Source: Atopsyche davidsoni (taxonomy: Eukaryota > Arthropoda > Insecta > Trichoptera > Hydrobiosidae). From it: a stretch of DNA of 64,000 nt. The stretch is taken from NCBI GenBank assembly GCA_022113835.1, contig JAILWY010000001.1:11524501-11588500 (forward strand). Direction: 5' to 3'. A program made the position numbers and the translations under genes. How positions within the stretch are numbered: position 1 is the first letter of the stretch; every line of letters begins with the position of its first letter. This document shows positions 1 through 9,237 of the stretch, one piece after another. The notes under the pieces are model-generated. The model ran no database searches. It saw only the letters and a list, made by a program, of their open reading frames with translations, and was not told the origin of the DNA.

Positions 1-2126
1 TCCTCAACAAATATAAATATTTATCTAGCAAACTAGGTTTATCAGTTTACGATTTAAATTTTCGATTGGTAACAGACCCACAGTAGATAGATGAATTGAC
101 TTCAACATCAGTTCATGTTAGTCTTAAATATGGGATCATTTAACACATGTGGCTCGAAAAAAATTATCACTTGACATTTAACATTGACTTCATTAAGATA
201 AGTTCTATGTTTAATGGCTGTATGCACGTCGTATTTCTATAAATAAATTCATTAATCCTCGTCTGATACGACCGTTGCACGATATTGGAAATAATTAAAC
301 AACTGCACTTACCCGGTGCATTGAGAAGTAAATTAATGCTGGACGGTAAAACTGGAATATGACTGAATTAAAAATGTACTGTCTTCTGTATTAAATTTAC
401 ATTTAAAAAATACCTACAAAAAAAAGAAATTCTTCCATACAAAGTACTAATTTTTAATAAATAAAGTTCGATCTTTAACTCGTCAAAAAAATGAGTGAGG
501 ACCTGATATAACTGCGAGAAACCTCAATGTGATTCTTAGCCTTAGAGTAATCGGGGGAGTTTCCACTTTTTGCAGACTTTTTTTTTTCTTTCAAATAAAA
601 CATACCTATACCTATTATGCTTTTATATGCCGGAATATAATTCCTTTCTTTACTAACAAAATTAAACTCAATCATGCGATAAGAAGTTTTTTCAATGTTA
701 ATAAATAAGAGAATTCTCAAAAGGAGAAAAAAAAAAAACACCTCGAATTTCAACTACGCTAAAATTTCTTCGAGTACTTAAGGTAAGCTGAAAGAAAAGC
801 AGCTGTAACTCTGTTCCACACGAACGAGTTTCAATTAAAAGCGTGCTCCTGAAAGAAATATCTTTGATTCCATTTATAAAGTCTGCATTAAAGACTGTAC
901 AAGTTAAATGTGATTATTTAGCCGTCGGGCGTTTGAGCACGAAACAGCAAGCTGAGGGCGAGAGAGAGCTTTAAAGCTTTCCAGCAGATGTATGCGTGTT
1001 TATTTAAGAGGGATTTTGGCCCCGCTATTCCACCCTTACGTAGACCGTTTTTTTCTATTTGTCTCCAAAAAGACACGCAGAATATCAATTCCACGGGACC
1101 AATTTTCTATGACCCTTTTCACCATCGCCCCATTTGCGGTGAGCTGAGAAACATTTTTTTTTGTATCTGTGATAATTATTCAATTTAAATATACATGAAT
1201 AGAGTTACAAAAACATTTGAAAAATACATTTTGAATGTATAAAATATGAATGTTATAACTATTACTATTTCTGACAATATTTTTTTTAATATAATAAACA
1301 TGTATCATGATATGCCTTTATTTTATAAATATGATTTTTGTTATCTTCTTCAATCACCACTGAGGTCTATAATGAATGCTTAACATTGGTGAAATTTGGT
1401 CAGCTCAATTAAACGTTAACGTAAGCATTTGATATACAAACTGACTGTAAATGAACATTTGTCAAAAGTTAAAAATTAGAGCGTACGCTGAAAAGGTTCT
1501 CAGTAGTATCAGGGGATGACTGTGAAAGCGTTAAGCCATCAGCTAAACCGACAAGATCCTTCAAGCCCCACAAGACCGCGGCCATTCCAATCGCCCTGGA
1601 TGCGCGTAATGAGTTTCTGTCTCTCGCCATTCTTCAAGAACGAGGCAACAGAATGTATTCACTCTCTTGGAATCAGAACTACACACAAGGCCGAAATAAA
1701 ACCAAGATCAAACGCAACATTTTGCTAAAGGTGTTTCTTTGAAAAATAAGAAAACCTTTTTTTCTTTAGTCGTATGTTTATTTGGTATGTTAACATTAGT
1801 TACATGTCATATATACGAACAACAAAGCAAAAAATCATTTTTGGAAGACCATTTTTATTATTGATCTTTTGATCAAAATATATACATGTAAGTTTGAAAA
1901 TATATTATAAACTATTGATTTTAACGGTAATAGTGTTTCATATGAAATAATGCACGACATTTCATGATTTCAATATCAATTCAACATCACATATATTTTA
2001 ATAACACTTGTAATATACATACATGTACAATTGTGCCTATGAAGTATATCGAATTCACCCCAAGAAAAGCAAAAATGACTTATTACGTGTATAACTAATA
2101 TTACTGTTTGATAGAACATTCTATAA
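1..2126. other. AT-rich intergenic stretch, no gene recognised
   Basis: Mostly AT-rich sequence with short chance open frames. One stretch, 1473-1742 on the plus strand, stays open for 89 codons without an ATG and has a mixed, protein-like composition in a somewhat GC-richer patch (about 1490-1740). It matches no family I recognise and has no convincing splice sites. It could be a decayed transposon exon or chance. Confidence 0.5.
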
Positions 2127-2130
2127 GTAT

Positions 2131-2451
2131 TGTAACGTGCCGGGGTTCACACTTAAACACTTATTTATGTCAACTCAGGTTATATTTATTTATCTACGTA
2201 CAGAGTATTTATTTCCACATTATATATTTATATTAACATTGTTATGAATGCAGACAGGCCGAAGCCCTGTTTGACACTAAACACAAAATGGCTTCCCCCC
2301 TTGCATCTCCAACATTCGGGAGCTCGCGCGAGGCGCACTCCTCGCTTCTCTAAGACCGCGTATCGGCGCTTCTAATCGATGGTCGCTCGATCCTTCCAGA
2401 GTCCCTTTGTTTATGGTGTTCGTTTTTCAAACTTACTGCTGGACCGTAACA
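2131..2451 (-). repeat. 3' LTR of the Gypsy element
   Basis: This 321-bp LTR is identical base for base to 4651-4971 over the whole length. The ends form a short imperfect inverted repeat (TGTAACG on the plus strand, CGTAACA at the other end). The GTAT target duplication lies immediately outside at 2127-2130. Moving the end by one base would give a 5-bp AGTAT duplication, but then the LTR would lose its TG...CA ends. Confidence 0.95.
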
Positions 2452-2464
2452 CTACCCCCTCCTT
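2452..2464 (-). promoter_or_regulatory. Polypurine tract for plus-strand priming
   Basis: On the minus strand this reads AAGGAGGGGGTAG, directly before the 3' LTR. This is the expected position and composition for the RNase H-resistant primer of second-strand synthesis, and it fixes the element's orientation as minus. Confidence 0.85.
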
Positions 2465-2494
2465 AGGCATTGTTCCGTCCCGGAACACTCGTTG

Positions 2495-3126
2495 TTAGTT
2501 CATGTGTACGTAGCAGCAGTCTGGTCCACGTTGACATGGTGTTACTTCCAACAGGCTCAGGCGATTAAAATGAACAACCCTAGTATTTCCATTCGGTCTC
2601 TTCCGGATGCGATATATTACATCATTTATCCTCTTCATTTTCTCGTACGAACCGTCCCACGCCAGTTGAAGTTTCGGAGAGAACCCCCTCCGTCTCTGGG
2701 GATTGAATAGCCAAACCAGGTCCCTGGCTTGGTGTCCACTTCCTTCGGCTCCCAGGTCGTATCGGTCCTTCATCCTATCACTAGCACCTTGGATATTGAC
2801 ACGTACTTTGTCGTGAGTTTCGTTTAGCTGACGGCGTAAGTCTGAGACGTAACCTTCTCCCGCCAGGCTTTATTCAGGTTTTCCTCCGAACTTCAAATCG
2901 CACGGGAGGCGCAGTTCTCGCCTGAAAATTACACTGGCTGATGTTTGTCTAGTTGCCTCGTGGATGGAAGAACGATACGCCATAGGAACAGGTGCAGGTG
3001 TCGGTCCCAGTCCCCTTGATGATCAGCGACAACTTTGGATAAATCTTTACCCATAGTCCGGTTCATTCTTCAACCATTCCGTCAGATTGCGGATGTAGTG
3101 CTGTTGTCCTCTCGGCCCAAAGGATC
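2495..3126 (-). pseudogene. Broken C-terminal part of Ty3/Gypsy integrase
   Basis: Minus-strand translation in different frames shows pieces of a Ty3/Gypsy integrase. Near 3095-3065 is HPQSDGMVEE, the region around the last catalytic Glu of the D,D35E core. Around 2975-2890 is a MAYRSS / RELRLP-type segment. At 2773-2560 is the C-terminal chromatin-binding side with VWLFNPQRR and a region ending VVHFNRL. The pieces lie in different frames and in-frame stops intervene (at least two frame changes and a stop near 2875). The N-terminal zinc finger and the first two catalytic Asp residues are absent. The final open frame runs to a stop at 2495. It is a remnant, not a working enzyme, and was probably fused to gag by an internal deletion somewhere in 3126-3300. 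Confidence 0.85.
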
Positions 3127-3300
3127 GCTCGTTGCTCGCCGTGGCCGTCGGCGAGCGTAATTATCCGCCAGATAACACTTTCACTCACACTTATCTTTAC
3201 GCGCCGGGGGTCCATTTATATGCTGAGTCATTTACAAAAAATAAAAAGAAACACGACATTACACAATGTTATATTCTGTCCACACTTCACTCGCTCGCAG

Positions 3301-3996
3301 AATGCCACGCTTCGCGATGATGGTCCTGTTGACCTCCTCCGCACTTTGTCTAGGGCCTCTCGCCCGCGAAGTACCATTTTCCGCGATGATGAACCTGTTG
3401 GCCTCCTCCGCGAAATGCCCATCGCCATCTCCTCGCGAAATGCCATGCTCCGCGATGATGGAACTGTTGGCCCCCTCCGCGAAATGCCCATCGCCATCTC
3501 CCCGCGAAATGCCATGCTCCGCGATGATGGAACTGTTGGCCTCCTCCGCGAAATGCCCATCGCCATCTCCCCGCGAAATGCCATGCTCCACGATGATGGA
3601 CCTGTTGCACCTCCCTCGCGCTCTTTCTAACGCCACTTCCCCGTGAAGCTCCATGCTCCGCGGCGACGGTCTTGATGTACCTCCCTCGCGCTCTGTTCAG
3701 TGCCACCCGCGCGCGAAGTACCATGCTCCGCGTCGATGGTTCTGATGCACCTCCTCGCGCCCTGTTCAGTGCCACCCGCGCGCGAAGTACCATGCTCCGC
3801 GACGATGGTCCTGATGCACCTCCTCGCGTTCCGCTCAACGCCACTCGCCGCCGAAGCACCATGCTCCGCGATGACGGTCCTGATGCACCTCTTCGCGCTC
3901 TGTCCAGTGCCACCCGCACGCGAAGTACCATGCTCCGCGACGATGGTCCTGATGTCCCTTCTCGCGCTCTCCTTCCTGAGCCAAATCCCGTTCCGA
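3301..3996. repeat. 69-70 bp tandem repeat inside the Gypsy gag region
   Basis: Ten units begin at 3305, 3374, 3443, 3512, 3581, 3651, 3721, 3790, 3859 and 3928 (marker CCATGCTCCGCG or variants). Steps are 69 bp (23 codons) except two of 70 bp at 3581-3651 and 3651-3721. On the minus strand each unit encodes a PSSRSM-type 23-residue repeat. The two 70-bp steps throw the gag frame out, so the last part of the open frame translates the same DNA in another frame. The units closest to the integrase side are more alike than those near the gag start. Confidence 0.92.
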
Positions 3997-4585
3997 CCGA
4001 GGCCCCGCTGCCGGTCTTCACGTCCATTCCACCAGTGCTCGAAATGGCTTCCACCGCGGCCACGCCGACGGTCCTCGCACTGATTTCTCCGGTGCCCGAA
4101 ATGGCTTCCACCGCGGCCACGCCGACGGTCCTTGCACCAATTTCTCCGGTGCCCGAAATAGCTTCTACCGCGGCCACGCCGACGGTCCTTGCACCGATTT
4201 CTCCGGTGCCCGAAATAGCTTCCACCGCGGCCACGCCGACGGTCCTCGCACCGATTTCTCCGGTGCCTGAAACGGCTTCCACCGCGGCCACGCCGACGGT
4301 CCTTGCGCCGATCTCACCAGTGCTCAAAATGGCTTCCACCGCGGCCACGCCGACGGTCCTGGCATCAATTTGCTTGGTCCACCTTTCCAGGATTCTCATT
4401 ACATCATTAGTGGTGCACGGCACTTCAAAGAGGAACTCCTCTGGGTTGTGGCCCTCTTGCGCCAGGGATTCCTTCAATCTTAGCACAAGGGCTGACTTCA
4501 ACCCTGTGGTTAACAAATCACGTTCTTCAAGTTCTCTCTTCAGATCTACTACTTTGAGGTCACTCACATTTACGTGCTTCGCCAT
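3350..4585 (-). CDS. Gag-like protein with N-terminal SAP domain and tandem repeats
   Basis: The ORF has 411 codons and starts 66 bp inside the 5' LTR boundary, shortly after the primer-binding site. Residues about 7-40 fit a SAP motif (DLKRELEERDL, then GLKSALVLRLKESL), a helix-extended-helix fold usually binding DNA or RNA and known from gag regions of some arthropod Gypsy elements. Residues about 67-180 are six 19-residue repeats of the type ARTVGVAAVEAISGTGE. About residues 195-310 are 23-residue PSSRSM repeats. The rest translates the same repeats in a shifted frame (HHRGAWHFAGRW), so the true protein probably ended or ran on differently in the parent. No CCHC knuckle and no recognisable capsid domain are seen, so calling it gag rests on position and the SAP domain. 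Long open frames on the opposite strand here are shadows of stop-poor repeats. Confidence 0.75.
   Translation of the reverse strand: MAKHVNVSDLKVVDLKRELEERDLLTTGLKSALVLRLKESLAQEGHNPEEFLFEVPCTTNDVMRILERWTKQIDARTVGVAAVEAILSTGEIGARTVGVAAVEAVSGTGEIGARTVGVAAVEAISGTGEIGARTVGVAAVEAISGTGEIGARTVGVAAVEAISGTGEISARTVGVAAVEAISSTGGMDVKTGSGASVGTGFGSGRRAREGTSGPSSRSMVLRVRVALDRARRGASGPSSRSMVLRRRVALSGTRGGASGPSSRSMVLRARVALNRARGGASEPSTRSMVLRARVALNRARGRYIKTVAAEHGASRGSGVRKSAREVQQVHHRGAWHFAGRWRWAFRGGGQQFHHRGAWHFAGRWRWAFRGGGQQFHHRGAWHFARRWRWAFRGGGQQVHHRGKWYFAGERP
4044..4385. repeat. 57-bp tandem repeat, six units, in gag
   Basis: Units start at 4044, 4101, 4158, 4215, 4272 and 4329 (marker ATGGCTTCCACCGCGGCCAC or close variants). 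The period is exactly 57 bp (19 codons), so the minus-strand reading frame is kept. Differences between units are few and mostly silent or conservative in the minus-strand frame. Confidence 0.95.
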
Positions 4586-4629
4586 TTTGTTTTATACTTT
4601 TATTTATTTTAATTATTATTTATTTATCA

Positions 4630-4648
4630 CCCCACACACCTGACACCA
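4630..4648 (-). promoter_or_regulatory. tRNA-Leu-like primer-binding site
   Basis: On the minus strand, two bases after the 5' LTR, the sequence reads TGGTGTCAGGTGTGTGGGG. TGG pairs with the CCA tail of a tRNA, and TGGTGTCAG matches the usual tRNA-Leu primer site of insect Gypsy elements (TGGTGTCAGAAGTGGGA), with changes after the ninth base. Confidence 0.75.
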
Positions 4649-4650
4649 AT

Positions 4651-4971
4651 TGTAACGTGCCGGGGTTCACACTTAAACACTTATTTATGTCAACTCAGGT
4701 TATATTTATTTATCTACGTACAGAGTATTTATTTCCACATTATATATTTATATTAACATTGTTATGAATGCAGACAGGCCGAAGCCCTGTTTGACACTAA
4801 ACACAAAATGGCTTCCCCCCTTGCATCTCCAACATTCGGGAGCTCGCGCGAGGCGCACTCCTCGCTTCTCTAAGACCGCGTATCGGCGCTTCTAATCGAT
4901 GGTCGCTCGATCCTTCCAGAGTCCCTTTGTTTATGGTGTTCGTTTTTCAAACTTACTGCTGGACCGTAACA
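4651..4971 (-). repeat. 5' LTR of the Gypsy element
   Basis: It is identical to 2131-2451. It should hold promoter and transcription start for the element, but I cannot place a TATA box with confidence. GTAT duplication follows at 4972-4975. Confidence 0.95.
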
Positions 4972-4975
4972 GTAT

Positions 4976-6717
4976 TATATCTTGATACAAAAATCTTTAG
5001 TCGGCTTGAAATATTTTTAAGTAAATTCCCAGTTCTACTCAGAGATCTTGAAGAATCAACTAACGACAATTCGGGGGTTTCTCAAATTATAAATTGTTAA
5101 TGTTCCCAACTCGATGAAATGCCCCAAGCCGAACTGAAGCGCGACCATCAAAACAATCCAGAGAATTTAAACTCGTGGCATTAATGATGTGGCAACTGAT
5201 TATTATTTGCGCCCCTGTTGGAATCGCATAATTTCTCAGCTTCTGAAGACGACATCTATTAATAACAAACTTTTCCTCTTGCCACACTAAGTCACTATAA
5301 CAAAGGTCTAGTCCAAGCTCCGGCTCGTGGAAGCAGGCTTCTAATGGGCTCAAATTATTTCCTCTGGAGAGGTATTTAAATATAAATTAAAAGGTATATT
5401 AACACCTAGATGTATGCATAATCCCTTAATTGTTTTCAAAGAGTAGTTAATTAACTTAATACGCTTGAGGATCGCAGCGATCATATATTTATTACAAAAT
5501 TATTTTGATAAAATATTATTTTGAAAATATATTTAAAGAACTTAATCAGTTATTTGTATGTATTAATATTGTTAGAGATGTAAAAAGTGATAAAAAGGCG
5601 ATAAAAAAGTTAAGTTAAAATGTAAGATGATTCTTTAAATGACAAATACGCATACAATAATGTCATGTATTATACAAAGATGTTTTAAGTAATATACCTG
5701 CAAATATATATTACTTATATATTTTTTTAAGGATCCTAAATTTAAGCAACAAAAGATTTTTTATTCAGGGATACTTCAAAAACAAGATATCATTAAGTTG
5801 TTAAAACATTAAGTTCAATTTATTTTGAGGTAGCATGTCTTAAAGTCCACGTAGAGAGCGGGTTTCATCCTTAGCCAGAAAAAAAACTTCAAAGCTCAGT
5901 GGACGTAAAAAATGGCAATCCGATGTTTTTTTCCCGCGTATAGTATTACGCATGAAAACGCGCGCCATTTATACGGGAGTTTGCAGAGCACTCGACTTTT
6001 TATCAGAAGTCAGTATTGAGTACGGCAGTATGTAAAATACACACCGATACGGCTGCCTAGTTCCATTACCGGAGACCTGAACTGCTCTGCTACTCGAGCT
6101 TCGTTGCTAGTTTCAGCTGTTTTTTTTTTTATTAAAACTAGCAAAATTTCATTTAAATTTTAAATTTTATTGTCAAAGCGCACCAGAAGGTAAACATAAT
6201 ATTATTACTCAGTGTTTAATTATTTTTTTTAGTTTACCGCATGGACGCTGTCGGGTTTCATTATATCTGATTTTTTTTTTTAAATATTACTTCTTTCTAC
6301 AGTATATTAAATATAGACATGTACGAACTGGAATAAAAAAAAATACGTTTACTAATGTCTATAACACAGCAATAAATTGCGACCACAAATCGGAACAAAC
6401 AGTTTGTAGTGTTATTTTTTTAAGCGAAATCGGAATCAGACGTCAGCAATGTCACGACTTGCGTGGCTTTTTCACAGCCAAATCCTATGAGACTATTCAA
6501 TAAAATCATTATTTTTCCTGTATTTAAATGTTTAAATATAAATCAGTATTCACGTGTTTACGTGGCTGTATAATTGTATTTAATTATGAAATGGTGTCGA
6601 GTTTCTGTAACATGATGCTGCCGATAATCATACTGGCTGGGGACTCTAGCTCACGAGAGCGAGCTGTTAGCTGAACCGAATTAATGCGGAGAATTCCTCG
6701 AAACCGTCCCAGACCGC
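4976..6717. other. Intergenic stretch, no gene recognised
   Basis: AT-rich sequence with two somewhat GC-richer patches (5090-5350 and 5840-6120). The 88-codon minus frame at 5087-5353 resembles nothing I know and has no splice context. I see no RNA gene or clear mobile element. Confidence 0.5.
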
Positions 6718-7050
6718 TGGCGAGTGGGCGAATTATAACTCCAACCAACTACATAATACCTGTCCACTTAAATATTAATTAACTTAATTATATTGGCTTG
6801 CGTTTTAATAAATAAATTACGGTAACACACGAATTACATGGTTTGTTCTTTGTACTATAAAATTTAATCGATTCTTTTAATTTGTCATATCAACTTTAAT
6901 CAATTCAAGATCATTAGCGAGTGGGCGAATTATATTATAATTCCAAGCAAACACATAATCCGTGTTCACTAAAATAATCATTAATTTATTTTTACTTGAT
7001 AATGTTTAATTTAAAAAAAGTAAAGTTATATACGCAATTACATCATGCAG
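6718..7050. repeat. Diverged tandem duplication, about 200-bp period
   Basis: GCGAGTGGGCGAATTATA occurs at about 6719 and again at about 6918, followed in both by matching text (CACATAATCCGTGTTCACT against CTACATAATACCTGTCCACT, then AT-rich sequence and a CGCAATTACAT / CGAATTACAT match). The second copy breaks off where the mariner remnant begins. Confidence 0.6.
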
Positions 7051-7058
7051 TATATACT

Positions 7059-7367
7059 GTAATTTTCCATCATGACAATAGTCGGCCACATGTTGCTTAA
7101 TCGGTTAAAACCTATTAAGAAAACAGTGGATGGGAAGTTCTGCCTCACCCACCTTATAGCCCAGACCTTGCCTCTTCCGACTACTACTTGTTTCAATCGA
7201 TGAAGAATGCCCTTTCTGGTATACGCTTCACTTCTGAACAAAGTATCAAAAATTGGCTTGATTTTTTCTTGGCTTCAAAAAACGAATAGATCTTTTGGGA
7301 TGGAATCCATAATTTGCCCGAAAGATGGGAAAAAGTAGTGACTAGCGATGCACAATACTTTGAATAG
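7059..7367 (+). pseudogene. mariner transposase remnant, D,D34D
   Basis: One frame of 103 codons shows the C-terminal part of a mariner transposase: FHHDNSRPHVA (second catalytic Asp), then PHPPYSPDLASSDYYLF (third Asp), with exactly 34 residues between the two Asp, the mariner D,D34D spacing. The tail EQSIKNWLDFFLASK and RWEKVVTSDAQYFE is also typical of mariner C-termini. There are three in-frame stops (two between the Asp residues, one after the SKNE near 7289) and a natural-looking final stop at 7367. The N-terminal DNA-binding half, first Asp and 5' inverted repeat are missing. It is dead and 5'-truncated, and the surrounding duplicated sequence is unrelated. Confidence 0.9.
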
Positions 7368-8091
7368 AATATATTCTACCAATTTTTTATATTAAAGCTC
7401 CAAGTTCACGAAAAAATAAAAATAAATTAATGCACACACCGTATATGTTTATTTGAATATTGATAATACATAGTAAAAAAGCTCTCACATGATGATGTGA
7501 TATGATATTAAAAGCTTTATCTTAACGCTGAGGCTTAACTATTCACAAGTTTCACAGACACACTGAACTTCACACAATATGATTTTTTTTACGGAAAAAC
7601 CCGCATACAATGACAAAGATTAGCAGACTTCGGAAGTCATTACACTTCGGCGTTAAGTTTGATGAATATTAATTTAATGGAATTTATTTTATTTGCTAAC
7701 ATTGGCCGTGTCATCGCGGGCTGCCGACTCACGAGCCCGCAGCCCTGGAAGCGGGGATAGATCAATCCACGTCAGTCGCACGGCTAGCGACGGGCACCAC
7801 CGGCATTGTTCGACTTATAATCGATTTTTCGTATAAAAAATGCCACATTATAAAATCGATAATTTAAACATTGGATAATCATGTTTGCCAGCAAGACATA
7901 TTCAAAAAAACTCAACCCTTATTTTCGTATCTTGGACTCTTTATTCAGCGTCACTTACCTCTCTGAGATTTTTTTTAAAATCGTGAATGAATATTTATTT
8001 GCATTAGCTGATTTTTATATATAATACTTTTTATACGAACTTAAAACTTCTTGGAAATTTTATTTTAAATAGCTTAGCATAGTTAAGCATA
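7368..8091. other. AT-rich stretch after the mariner remnant
   Basis: It may hold the mariner 3' untranslated part and inverted repeat (up to about 7450), which I could not delimit. A GC-richer patch at 7705-7810 contains CGCGGGCTGCC / GAGCCCGCAGCCC with short inverted matches. No gene seen. Confidence 0.45.
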
Positions 8092-8460
8092 ACAATATAA
8101 TACCCCGCATTATGCGAGGGATACGTCCCGGAAATAATCGCGTTATGTGAAATTCGCGTATATCGGGGTTTACGATTAAACATACATACATAGTCAAAAC
8201 TTAATACAAAAAAATACGAATCATTTGAATCAATCATTTAAATTCTTTGAACATTTTATGCAGTATTACATGTTATTTTTATTGAAAAATACATCTATTG
8301 TCTGTTTTTAATAGTTAAGAGAAGTTAATGACTACATTATGTTCATACACATTCTTAAAATAATAAATTAGCGTAATGCAAAGAATTTTAACGCAAAATT
8401 TAAAATTCGCGTTATAGTGAAACCGCGCGTAACGGGGTCGCGTAAAACGGGGTATTACTG
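8092..8460. mobile_element. pogo/Tigger-like MITE, copy A
   Basis: The terminal repeats read ATACCCCGCATTATGCGAGG on the left and CGCGTAAAACGGGGTATTACTG on the right, with TA at 8461-8462 (and TA at 8090-8091). The left end is altered in its first bases. The interior is non-coding and AT-rich. A second copy lies inverted at 32208-32586 with high similarity along the whole length. TA duplications and CAGTAATACCCCG ends are characteristic of pogo/Tigger (Tc1/mariner superfamily) non-autonomous elements. Confidence 0.85.
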
Positions 8461-8487
8461 TATATGTTAAAAAAATATTTGAAGCGA

Positions 8488-9237
8488 TATTACACCTGTT
8501 AATTACGGGCTATTTATCACAACATTTATATGCCGTATTTTATGTTTTTTAATATTTGTATAAATTAAATTTATTAAAAATTATAGAACCGTAAATAATA
8601 ATATAAAAATTACCGTTGACCTTTATTTCTCTCCAGAAATGCACGAAGTAGAGAACGTCACGCCTCGCGAGGTATACGTGTACTTTTATGAATAATCGAA
8701 AGTACGAATTATGAAAAGTCGAATCGATGAGCTTTCGATTATTCGATTATGAATATTCGATCGACTCCGCCACTACGCACGGCGGCCATCTGCTGAAGAA
8801 GCGCCGCCATTATTTAGCAAGTGTCACGCGGAGGAATGCGCGGCGCGGAGCTCTGCGTGATGGAAAGTAATATCATTTTACAATATATCAAACACTTTTT
8901 GCCAGCAACAATACTCCCTGCGACTGAAAAGATTCCTTCCAATACAAAATGACGTTTCATTCTTTACACCTACTTAAAAATTCTACCTACGCTTCACACA
9001 CAAAAACTCGTTTTTTCTAAATATACGCGTTCGTACACATATACCTCGTGAGGCGTGAGGTTCTGTATTTCGTGCTTTTCTGGAGAAAGCAAAGGTTGCT
9101 GACATTTTAAATTTTATTATTTTTAAACAAATGTTATTTATAAAAAGGCGAATATCACGTATTCGAAAACATAAAATACGACACATTAACAAAAAAATAC
9201 ACTTTGAGATAAAAAGCCGCAATTAACAGGTGTGATA
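8488..9237. mobile_element. Element with about 200-bp terminal inverted repeats
   Basis: The left arm, about 8488-8686, and the right arm, about 9032-9237, are inverted copies. Matching landmarks are CACCTGTTAATTACGGGC / its inverted partner near 9225, GTATTTTATGTTTT, CCTTTATTTCTCTCCAGAAA and CACGCCTCGCGAGGTATACG. The arms differ at many positions, so the insertion is old. The middle holds a second, smaller inverted structure (TTCGATTATTCGATTATGAA region, 8687-8765) and a GC-rich non-coding part (8770-8860). No transposase seen. The superfamily is unknown, as I could not find a clear target duplication. Confidence 0.7.

Larger units (their letters stand above)
2131..4971 (-). mobile_element. 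Internally deleted Ty3/Gypsy LTR retrotransposon
   Basis: Two identical 321-bp LTRs flank a 2.2-kb interior, and GTAT is duplicated at 2127-2130 and 4972-4975. On the minus strand the order is 5' LTR (4971-4651), primer-binding site, gag-like ORF, integrase C-terminal remnant, polypurine tract, 3' LTR (2451-2131). LTR ends are TG...CA. Protease, reverse transcriptase, RNase H and most of integrase are missing, so the copy cannot move by itself. Identical LTRs mean recent insertion. The broken integrase with intact LTR ends implies mobilisation in trans by a full-length relative. The integrase remnant and 4-bp duplication support Ty3/Gypsy (Metaviridae) over Copia or BEL, which usually make 5-bp duplications. 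The clade is not resolved. Confidence 0.93.

Noticed and set aside
3672..4643. 323-codon plus-strand open frame (and three other 118-136 codon frames)
   Set aside because: They lie over the tandem arrays of the Gypsy gag. Stop-poor repeats with a period divisible by three stay open on both strands. LTR orientation, primer site and SAP domain show the minus strand is the coding one.
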